Shown here piece by piece: positions 1 through 4,709 of a DNA stretch of 5,934 nt. Source of the stretch: UBA3071 sp965369635 (GTDB lineage Bacteria; Chloroflexota; Anaerolineae; UBA3071). Position 1 is the stretch's first letter. Every line of letters begins with the position of its first letter. A program made the position numbers and the translations under genes. The notes under the pieces were generated by a model that saw only the letters and a program-made list of their open reading frames with translations, was not told where the DNA came from and ran no database searches. Where the stretch lies: the NCBI GenBank assembly GCA_965369635.1, contig CBDURC010000194.1:1-5934 (forward strand), written 5' to 3'.

Positions 1-74
1 CGCAGAGCCCGCAGGCACTTCCCGCCTGCACAAGTATGGTAGCGATTGCAGATGATGATGCCGACTTTCTTCAT
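1..74 (-). CDS. CGGC-domain putative metal-binding protein, N-terminal fragment
   Basis: The first 24 codons of a minus-strand gene that continues past the left edge. The peptide begins MKKVGIIICNRYHTCAGGK and continues with Cys20 and LRALR. A short beta strand (VGIII) followed by closely spaced cysteines (Cys9, Cys15, Cys20) is how CGGC-domain proteins (Pfam CGGC, COG5561-type predicted metal-binding proteins) begin. The start ATG (74-72) has a strong ribosome binding site, GAAGGAGGG at 92-84, nine bases upstream. It lies 35 bp after the stop of the DUF89 gene on the same strand, so it is probably co-transcribed from the PadR promoter. Family members are cytoplasmic; metal binding is predicted from the cysteines and no reaction is established that I know of. 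The defining CGGC motif lies outside the window, so the family call rests on the N-terminus only. Confidence 0.72.
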   Translation of the reverse strand, partial: MKKVGIIICNRYHTCAGGKCLRAL

Positions 75-185
75 GTTGGTTATCCCTCCTTCAACTCTTG
101 CACCAGAAACTACCCGCATCTCCCCTGCTTGAGCACGATGCTCCCGACCGGCACGCCCACGTCACGGGCGATGACCGGGCACTTG

Positions 186-207
186 GTCTGCAGCGAGTCT
201 GCAGCAA
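186..207. repeat. 11-bp tandem duplication inside the DUF89 gene
   Basis: GTCTGCAGCGA (186-196) is followed directly by GTCTGCAGCAA (197-207), ten of eleven bases identical. On the coding (minus) strand, removing one copy joins the frames so that the protein reads LLQTKCPVIARDVG, the usual C-terminal motif of DUF89 proteins. Eleven extra bases shift the frame by two, which cancels the earlier shift of one at the 674-761 array and returns to the starting frame. Confidence 0.85.
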
Positions 208-673
208 GGAATACACCTTGGGTCCCTCTTCGCTCAACGTCTCGTAGTTGGCCTGCCCCTTGGCGATGACCAATTCGGTGTCGTCGTATAGCTGCCGAAA
301 CTCCTCCGAGCAGCGACTCAGAATCGTGCCCGGAGCATCTGAGCCGGTGCTGACGATCTCCGCCACTTGATCCACCCCAGCGGCCAGTGCATCTTCCCGC
401 GTCGCGTCGTTCAGGATGGGGCCTCCCTTCACCGCGTAGACCACAGGCACGTCGAGCGTTCCAATCAGCGCCAGGTCGAAGACCGTCTCGCCAGCATTGT
501 CGGCCAGGTAGAGCACCTGCCCGGCCCTGGAGAGCGTTTCGCGGAAAGCGACCCTGTCGTCAACCGCGAAGGGCTGGGCCAGCACCCGTTCTACCGTGTC
601 CCACAAGTCGTACTCCTGATCCAGCCCCAGGTCAATGATGTTGCCAGCGATGCTCAGCCGCACAGCCACTCGT

Positions 674-761
674 GCCGAGGTGCGGAGGGGCCGAGGTGCG
701 GAGGGGCCGAGGTGCGGAGGTGCTCCCCTGCTCCTCTGCTCCTCTGCTCCCTTGCTCCTTG
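674..761. repeat. Compound tandem repeat array (3 x 16 bp plus 5 x 8 bp) in DUF89 coding sequence
   Basis: Three units of GCCGAGGTGCGGAGGG (674-689, 690-705, 706-721; the last unit ends in T) are followed by five 8-bp units based on GCTCCTCT (722-729 GCTCCCCT, 730-737 and 738-745 GCTCCTCT, 746-753 GCTCCCTT, 754-761 GCTCCTTG). Total 88 bp, which is one more than a multiple of three, so the array by itself accounts for the frame change in the DUF89 gene. Neither unit length is divisible by three, so gain or loss of units would change the frame. The translated array is low-complexity (Gly, Ser, Arg, Glu, Gln) and replaces the helical stretch that normally follows the DPY motif; the overall spacing is close to that of intact relatives, as I remember them, so it looks like a replacement rather than a clean insertion. 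Confidence 0.9.
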
Positions 762-996
762 GCCGCCTGATATGGGTCGCTGTCACCGACTTCCTGGCGC
801 ACGATGCGGTGGACCAGGTCGCCGATCTCTGGCGGCGTGCTCGAAGAACCGATTTGCTTGAGCACGTCGAACACGCGGTCAAGCATAGCCTTTTGCTGAC
901 TCTCGTCGGCTCCGGCCAACCGTGCCGCCTCCAGCGCCTGGCGCAGAAAGCATGGGTAGCAGTCCAGATAGGTCCTCATTCACACTTCATCCACAT

Positions 997-1380
997 CTAG
1001 TGATGCTCACCCTCACCCTCCTCCATGTGGCGGCGGTAAGCTCCCAAGAGATGATCGATCTTCTCTCTGCTTCCCTCCAGATCCTGCGTCCATTGGGCCA
1101 GCACCTCGTCCCCCTGTGCGGTGAGGCGATAGACCCGCCGGGGCGGCCCCTGCGCCTGCTCTTTGTCCCAGGTCGAAGTGATCCACGCTTTCTCCTCCAT
1201 GCCCCGCAGGGCTCGATAGACCGCGCTGGGGTTGATGTCCCCCAGGCCAAATTCCCCCAATCGCTCCAGGAGGGTATAGCCGTGGGCAGGAGCATGGTGC
1301 AGGAGCAGAAGCAACGCCGGCTCCAGCATCCGTACTGCCCGGCGACCACGTCTCCGCCTCCTGCGACCCTGTCCTCGCAT
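997..1380 (-). CDS. PadR family transcriptional regulator
   Basis: 127-residue cytoplasmic DNA-binding repressor of the PadR family. The very basic N-terminus (RRRRRRGRR, residues 6-14) leads into the winged helix: LEPALLLLL with PAHGY (residues 31-35), a recognition helix PSAVYRALRGMEEKAWI (51-67) and the wing GPPRRVYRLTAQGDEVL (78-94). A short C-terminal helix (about 97-119) should serve dimerisation, and the end is His-rich (EGEGEHH). The chosen start ATG 1380 has GGGAGGA at 1393-1387, six bases upstream; an in-frame ATG at 1425 would take its extra residues from a mobile element and a target duplication and is rejected. It is first in a minus-strand unit with the DUF89 and CGGC genes. Palindromes overlapping its near-consensus promoter suggest autorepression. 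The effector is unknown; the neighbours hint at metal, redox or metabolite stress, which is inference. Confidence 0.93.
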   Translation of the reverse strand: MRGQGRRRRRRGRRAVRMLEPALLLLLHHAPAHGYTLLERLGEFGLGDINPSAVYRALRGMEEKAWITSTWDKEQAQGPPRRVYRLTAQGDEVLAQWTQDLEGSREKIDHLLGAYRRHMEEGEGEHH

Positions 1381-1413
1381 CCCTGTTCCTCCCTTGCAGG
1401 ACCACCACACCCT

Positions 1414-1514
1414 CAATGCCATCAAGCCAGGCGTAGTCTAGCCCCTCGTGGGCGTCTTGTGGCGGCAAGAAACGGGCACAAGGCCCTATGCTACACCTTA
1501 ACTCAATGAAATTG
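1414..1514 (-). mobile_element. Short (101-bp) copy of a MITE-like element with 10-bp target duplication, in the padR leader
   Basis: Read on the minus strand, the element starts CAATTTCATTGAGTTAAGG (from 1514) and ends GATGGCATTG (at 1414), giving imperfect inverted ends (CAAT..CAT....GTAG at both). It is flanked by ACCACACCCT (1404-1413) and ACTACACCCT (1515-1524), identical at nine of ten positions, the footprint of a 10-bp target duplication. Inside is an imperfect hairpin: the 18 bases beginning GTAGCATAGGG pair with the 18 ending GGCTAGACTAC at 13 positions. It shares its left end and hairpin with the 251-bp element at 2837-3087, including 26 identical bases around GCATAGGGCCTTGTGCCCG. 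It has no coding capacity and would be transcribed as part of the padR 5' leader. Confidence 0.78.
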
Positions 1515-1538
1515 ACTACACCCTGGCTCTCAAACAAC

Positions 1539-1561
1539 CATAGTATACCACACTATGTGTG
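1539..1561. promoter_or_regulatory. Overlapping palindromes, candidate PadR operator
   Basis: Two perfect inverted repeats overlap here: CATAGT(7 bp)ACTATG at 1539-1557 and CACAC-TAT-GTGTG at 1549-1561. They cover the -10 box and part of the spacer of the leftward promoter. PadR regulators typically bind such short dyads at their own promoters, so autorepression is the natural reading. Binding itself is inference. Confidence 0.55.
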
Positions 1562-1570
1562 ATTTGTCAA
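1542..1570 (-). promoter_or_regulatory. Sigma-70-type promoter of the padR-DUF89-CGGC unit
   Basis: On the minus strand, a perfect -35 box TTGACA (1570-1565) and a -10 box TATACT (1547-1542, five of six consensus bases) are separated by exactly 17 bp. Transcription should begin near 1535, leaving a leader of about 155 nt before the PadR start, most of it made of the 101-bp mobile element. Confidence 0.8.
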
Positions 1571-1611
1571 TAGCCAAATGTCACGTAGTCTGTCCAGCCT
1601 CCCACGACAGG

Positions 1612-1640
1612 TTGCGACGCATGCATGATTGTGCTATACT
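1612..1640 (+). promoter_or_regulatory. Promoter of the aldolase-isomerase-reductase unit
   Basis: TTGCGA (1612-1617, four of six -35 consensus bases) and TATACT (1635-1640) are spaced by 17 bp, with an extended -10 TG at 1632-1633. The predicted start is near 1647, giving a leader of nearly 300 nt that contains the 193-bp element at 1688-1880. The two -35 boxes of the divergent promoters are about 41 bp apart, so one regulator could control both. Confidence 0.6.
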
Positions 1641-1687
1641 GGCCGCAGCGCCCGGCGACCGCGACCGTAGCCGCTGCGCGGCTTCTG

Positions 1688-1880
1688 TACCGGACACTTC
1701 TTCGAAAAGCAGCCGAAAGGGACGCGGACAAACGCGGATGACCACGGACAATAAGGAAAGAAGTCCAGTGTCTCCAGTCAACACTGAGGAATTGCTGTCC
1801 TGGCACTCTCGAATGAGCGAAGGACAGAGAAAGTCCGTGTTTGTCCGTGTTCGTCCGCGTCCTAGCAGAACTGTCCGGTA
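1688..1880. mobile_element. TA-bounded MITE-like element (193 bp) in the aldolase leader
   Basis: The ends are a 14-bp inverted repeat, TACCGGACACTTCT (1688-1701) and AGAACTGTCCGGTA (1867-1880), matching at 13 of 14 positions. A second, inner inverted repeat of 30 bp (1720-1749 against 1833-1862) matches at 25 positions. Each inner arm is three 10-bp units; the right arm is GTCCGTGTTT, GTCCGTGTTC, GTCCGCGTCC. Further small stems lie in the middle (CAGTGT 1766-1771 with ACACTG 1781-1786). There is no transposase and no sensible coding frame. A terminal TA on each side fits the TA target duplication of IS630/Tc1-mariner-type elements; that parentage is inference. Confidence 0.72.
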
Positions 1881-1940
1881 GTGAATGCGCGGCAGGTGGT
1901 GAAGGTGGGCGCAAAACCCAACATGAAGGGAGAACAGGAG

Positions 1941-2861
1941 ATGCAGAGTACCGCTGATCTGATGCGCAACGCCAGAGAAGCAGGCGTGGTGATTCCGGCT
2001 TTCAACGTGCCGTACTTGCCTATGGTCGAGCCCGTGATTAGGGCCGTGGTGGATGAGGATTCCTTTGCGCTGGTCGAAACAGCGCTCTTGGAGTGGACGA
2101 AGTTCGAGGGCAAGAGCGCTGCCGCTGTGATGGAGGAGTTCCTGAAGTACCACAACCCCGATCATGTGCGGCTACACCTCGATCACGTGCCGGTGATAGA
2201 CGAGGAGAACGAGCGGGTGAGCTATCTTGCCGTCATTGCAGAGGCCATTGGATTGGGCTACCAGTCGGTGATGGTGGATGGCTCGCGGCTGGACCTGGAG
2301 GGCAACACCGCTGCCACCCGGATGGTGGCTGAGCTGGCTCACGCGGCGGGCATACCCTGCGAGGCGGAGTTGGGCGCGGTGCTGGGGCATGAGGCTGGGC
2401 CGCTTCCCCCGTACGAGGAGCTCTTTGAGTCCGGCATGGGATTCACAGATGTCGAGGAGGCCAGGCGCTTCGTGCAGGAGACCGGCTGTGATTGGCTTTC
2501 TGTAGCCATCGGGAACATCCACGGGGCGGTCTCCGGTGCCCTGAAGGACAAGAAGAAGGTTGAGGCCAGGCTGGATCTCGACCACCTGGAGAAGCTGTTT
2601 CAGGCGACCGGCATACCCCTCGTCCTGCACGGCGGGTCGGGAGTGAAGCAGGAGCATGTGCTCGCCGGGATCAAGAAGGGCATCACCAAGGTGAATGTGG
2701 GCACGGAGATCCGGCAAGCCTACGAGCAAGCTCTGAGGAAATCGGGCAGTGTGGCTGCTGCCCAGGATGCGGTGTACGTGCGCACGGCCTGGGTCATACG
2801 TGACTATTTTGGCATTTCTGGAGACAGGGAGCTAGTCAATGTCATTGGGTTAAGGTTGTAG
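1941..2861 (+). CDS. Class II (metal-dependent) ketose-bisphosphate aldolase family protein
   Basis: 306-residue TIM-barrel aldolase of the FbaA/GatY/KbaY family, which cleaves a phosphorylated ketose to dihydroxyacetone phosphate plus an aldehyde. Visible motifs: HLDH at 79-82 (catalytic Asp81, zinc ligand His82), VMVDGSRLDLEGN (110-122), EAELG (141-145), IGNIHG (190-195, zinc ligand His194), PLVLHGGSG (226-234, zinc ligand His230) and the phosphate-binding KVNVGTE (250-256). Length is normal. Start ATG 1941 has AAGGGAGA (1926-1933) at good spacing; ATG 1923 and a GTG at 1881 are weaker, and the latter begins at the end of a mobile element. The last seven residues (NVIGLRL) and the stop are encoded by the 251-bp element at 2837-3087; without it the protein would end ELVTG. 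The usual DHG after the zinc His region is DHV here, so fructose 1,6-bisphosphate need not be the substrate. The sugar isomerase follows. Confidence 0.9.
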   Translation: MQSTADLMRNAREAGVVIPAFNVPYLPMVEPVIRAVVDEDSFALVETALLEWTKFEGKSAAAVMEEFLKYHNPDHVRLHLDHVPVIDEENERVSYLAVIAEAIGLGYQSVMVDGSRLDLEGNTAATRMVAELAHAAGIPCEAELGAVLGHEAGPLPPYEELFESGMGFTDVEEARRFVQETGCDWLSVAIGNIHGAVSGALKDKKKVEARLDLDHLEKLFQATGIPLVLHGGSGVKQEHVLAGIKKGITKVNVGTEIRQAYEQALRKSGSVAAAQDAVYVRTAWVIRDYFGISGDRELVNVIGLRL

Positions 2862-3087
2862 CATAGGGCCTTGTGCCCGTTTTTGCTGCCCAAAGACGCC
2901 CACAAGGGCCTAAACTACGCTGGCTCTTTGGGACTTCGCGTGGCGCTCGGCGTGGACGACAGTCCACGCCCCCAGATGCAGTGGGCGATGCTTACACGCT
3001 AATCAGATGCGGGGACTATCGTCCCCTTAGAGCAAGAGAACCACGCGAACTCCTAGAGACCCACTACGCTTTAACCAAATGACATTG
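2837..3087 (+). mobile_element. MITE-like element (251 bp) with perfect 10-bp target duplication
   Basis: The flanks are GGGAGCTAGT at 2827-2836 and again at 3088-3097, ten of ten identical. The ends are inverted repeats: CAATGTCATTGGGTTAA (2837-2853) against TTAACCAAATGACATTG (3071-3087), matching at 16 of 17 positions. Inside are nested stems: 2858-2875 with 2901-2918 (15 of 18 pairs), TTCGCGTGG 2935-2943 with CCACGCGAA 3041-3049, GGCGTGGAC 2949-2957 with GTCCACGCC 2962-2970 (loop GACA), and GGGGAC 3011-3016 with GTCCCC 3021-3026 (loop TATC). No transposase is present. The first 24 bases encode the C-terminus and stop codon of the aldolase. Terminal CA and a 10-bp duplication are compatible with mobilisation by an IS4-superfamily-like transposase, which is inference. 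Confidence 0.88.
2866..2884 (+). terminator. Weak terminator-like hairpin inside the 251-bp element
   Basis: GGGC (2866-2869), a 5-nt loop, GCCC (2875-2878), then G and five T residues (2880-2884). It lies five bases after the aldolase stop codon. The stem is only 4 bp, and the same bases can instead form the longer 2858-2918 hairpin, so at most it would attenuate transcription into the isomerase gene. Confidence 0.25.
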
Positions 3088-3193
3088 GGGAGCTAGTGAC
3101 CGGCTAGGCTCTGGGCAGGGTAGGGGGAATCGCCCCACAGTCGCAAGAAACTACAGTGGCAAGAAAGATGAAACCCATCAGGAGGAGCAGTTC

Positions 3194-4612
3194 ATGAGCA
3201 AGACCACATTGGGTGTCCTCGTCGGAAACCGGGGCTTTTTCCCCGACCACCTCTGCGAGAGCGGTCGGGCGGAGATTCTGCGTGTGCTGGAGGAGGAGGG
3301 GATCGGGGCAATCACCTTGAGCTCAGAGGACACCAAGTTCGGCTCGGTGGAGACGTGGGAGGATGCCAAGAAGTGCGCAGCGCTGTTCAAGCAGTACAAC
3401 GAGGAGATCGACGGCGTGCTGGTCACGTTGCCCAACTTCGGCGATGAGCGGGCCGTGGCCGATACGCTGCGTTTGTCCGGGCTACGCGTGCCGGTGCTGG
3501 TTCATGCTTTTCCCGACGATCCCGCCAGGATGTCGGTGACGGATCGGCGTGACAGCTTTTGCGGCAAGATGTCCGCCTGCAACAGCCTGTGGCAATACGG
3601 CATCCCCTACTCCCTCACCACGCTGCATACCGTCTCGCCCGACGCAGGTAGTTTCCGGAGCGACCTGCGCCGCTTCGCTGCCACCTGCCGGGTGGCGGGC
3701 GGCCTGCGGGGGATCAGAATCGGCGTGTTGGGTGCACGCCCGGCAGCGTTCATCACCGTGCGCTACAGCGAGAAGCTGCTGGAGAGGGCTGGTATCAGCG
3801 TGGAAAGCCTGGATCTCTCGGAAGCCTTTGGGCAGGCCAATCGGCTGCAGTCCACCGATGGCGACGTGCAGCGCAGGTTGGATGAGATCAAGGCCTACGT
3901 GCCAGCTCCGGGCGTCACCGAGGAGGCACTACTGCGCATGGCCAAGTTCGGTCTGGTCATGGAACGCTGGATCGAGGCGAATGATCTCGTCGCCACCGCG
4001 GTGCAGTGCTGGACGTCCATCGAAGAGTACTTCGGCATCGTGCCCTGCGCGGTGATGAGCATGTTGAGCAATGCGCTCATGCCCAGCGCCTGCGAGACGG
4101 ACATCACCGGCGCCATCGGCATGGTTGCCATGCGGCTGGCTTCCGGCAAGCCCAGCGCGCTGGTGGACTGGAACAACAACTACGGTGATGATCCCAACAA
4201 GGCAGTGGTCTTCCACTGCAGCAATCTGCCCAAGGATGTCTTCGCCGATGTCAAGATGGACTATCAGAAGATCATCGCTGGCTCGGTGGGCAAAGACAGC
4301 GCCTACGGTGCCATGATGGGCCGCATCAAGAGCGTGCCTTTCACCTATTGCCGCGTATCCACCGACGACACGCGTGGTGTCGTCCGCGCCTACGTTGGCG
4401 AGGGCACACTGACTGACGAGCCATTGGAGACCTTTGGCGGCTACGGGGTGGTACACATACAGGGTTTGCAGCGGTTGTTGCAGTACATCTGCGAGAATGG
4501 CTTCGAGCATCACGTGGCCCTCAACCTGTCGCAGACGGCTGCCGCTGTTCACGAGGCGCTGAGCAAGTACCTGGGCTGGGAGGTGTACTGGCACAGGGCC
4601 AACGCTGTGTGA
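3194..4612 (+). CDS. L-fucose/L-arabinose isomerase family sugar isomerase
   Basis: 472-residue cytoplasmic protein related to L-fucose isomerase and related proteins (COG2407), metal-dependent enzymes that interconvert aldoses and ketoses. The N-terminal part (1-170) has alternating Rossmann-like segments (TLGVLVGNRGFF at 5-16, IDGVLVTLPNFGDE at 72-85); the central domain begins GIRIGVLGARPAAF (173-186). Likely metal ligands are Glu301 in SACETDITGA, Asp325 in LVDWNNNYGDDPN and His439 or His440 in FEHHVALNLSQ. This is shorter than E. coli-type FucI (about 590 residues) but normal for the COG2407 forms of about 470. The start ATG has a strong AGGAGG (3180-3185) eight bases upstream, so it can be translated well even if the element upstream disturbs coupling. 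It follows the aldolase and precedes the reductase on the same strand. The sugar is not identifiable from sequence alone. Confidence 0.88.
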   Translation: MSKTTLGVLVGNRGFFPDHLCESGRAEILRVLEEEGIGAITLSSEDTKFGSVETWEDAKKCAALFKQYNEEIDGVLVTLPNFGDERAVADTLRLSGLRVPVLVHAFPDDPARMSVTDRRDSFCGKMSACNSLWQYGIPYSLTTLHTVSPDAGSFRSDLRRFAATCRVAGGLRGIRIGVLGARPAAFITVRYSEKLLERAGISVESLDLSEAFGQANRLQSTDGDVQRRLDEIKAYVPAPGVTEEALLRMAKFGLVMERWIEANDLVATAVQCWTSIEEYFGIVPCAVMSMLSNALMPSACETDITGAIGMVAMRLASGKPSALVDWNNNYGDDPNKAVVFHCSNLPKDVFADVKMDYQKIIAGSVGKDSAYGAMMGRIKSVPFTYCRVSTDDTRGVVRAYVGEGTLTDEPLETFGGYGVVHIQGLQRLLQYICENGFEHHVALNLSQTAAAVHEALSKYLGWEVYWHRANAV

Positions 4613-4637
4613 ACTGTTCAGGCTGAGCGGAGGCGGT

Positions 4638-4673
4638 TCCATCGGCTCCATCAACTCCATCGGCTCCATCGGC
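4638..4673. repeat. Four tandem 9-bp repeats between isomerase and reductase genes
   Basis: TCCATCGGC at 4638-4646, 4656-4664 and 4665-4673, with the variant TCCATCAAC at 4647-4655. It fills the 97-bp gap between the isomerase stop and the reductase ribosome binding site. It is outside coding sequence, so copy number changes would only alter spacing. Confidence 0.85.
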
Positions 4674-4709
4674 TGACTGATGGGGGGGAGACTGGGAGGA
4701 CATAGACCA

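Larger units (their letters stand above)
110..979 (-). pseudogene. DUF89 / ARMT1-like damage-control phosphatase, broken by two frame disruptions
   Basis: Homologue of the prokaryotic DUF89 family (COG1578, damage-control phosphatase subfamily I), metal-dependent phosphatases thought to remove harmful phosphometabolites. The first frame (979 to about 762) gives MRTYLDCYPCFLRQALEAAR, with the CxxC of subfamily I (Cys7, Cys10), then PPEIG and DPYQAA. The frame then enters a repeat array (674-761) and stops at 632-634. The middle part continues in another frame: RLSIAGNIID, the catalytic-type motif LADNAGETVFD, VKGGPILNDATRED and IAKGQANYE. A second shift at an 11-bp duplication (186-207) returns to the first frame, giving LQTKCPVIARDVGVPVG and SIVLKQG, with stop TAG at 112-110. 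The full span (290 codons) matches the usual family length. Start ATG 979 lies 17 bp after the PadR stop with only a weak upstream purine stretch. It could be a real pseudogene, a phase-variable gene, or an assembly error; the family call is firm. Confidence 0.85.

Noticed and set aside
674..761. CRISPR array
   Set aside because: The units are contiguous 16- and 8-bp tandem repeats with no spacers.
91..882. The DUF89 middle frame as a complete independent gene starting at 882
   Set aside because: Its first 60 or so codons are an out-of-frame reading of the DUF89 N-terminus and the repeat array, and its end is an out-of-frame reading of the C-terminus; only the middle is genuine.
1381..1425. 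Upstream ATG at 1425 as the PadR start
   Set aside because: The added residues come from the end of the 101-bp element and its target duplication, while ATG 1380 has a well-placed GGGAGGA.
1642..1682. GC-rich hairpin (GCCGCAGCG with CGCTGC-GCGGC) at the start of the aldolase leader, as a riboswitch or attenuator
   Set aside because: The stem needs a 2-nt bulge, has no T-run after it, and no known riboswitch core is recognisable.
1881..1940. GTG 1881 or ATG 1923 as the aldolase start
   Set aside because: GTG 1881 abuts the end of a mobile element and the extra residues do not resemble the family; ATG 1941 matches the usual N-terminus and has the better spaced ribosome binding site.
3194..4612. 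Assignment as sulfoquinovose isomerase or as a true L-fucose isomerase
   Set aside because: The sequence supports the superfamily and the metal ligands, but nothing in the window (kinase, sulfo-sugar transporter, fuculokinase) fixes the substrate.
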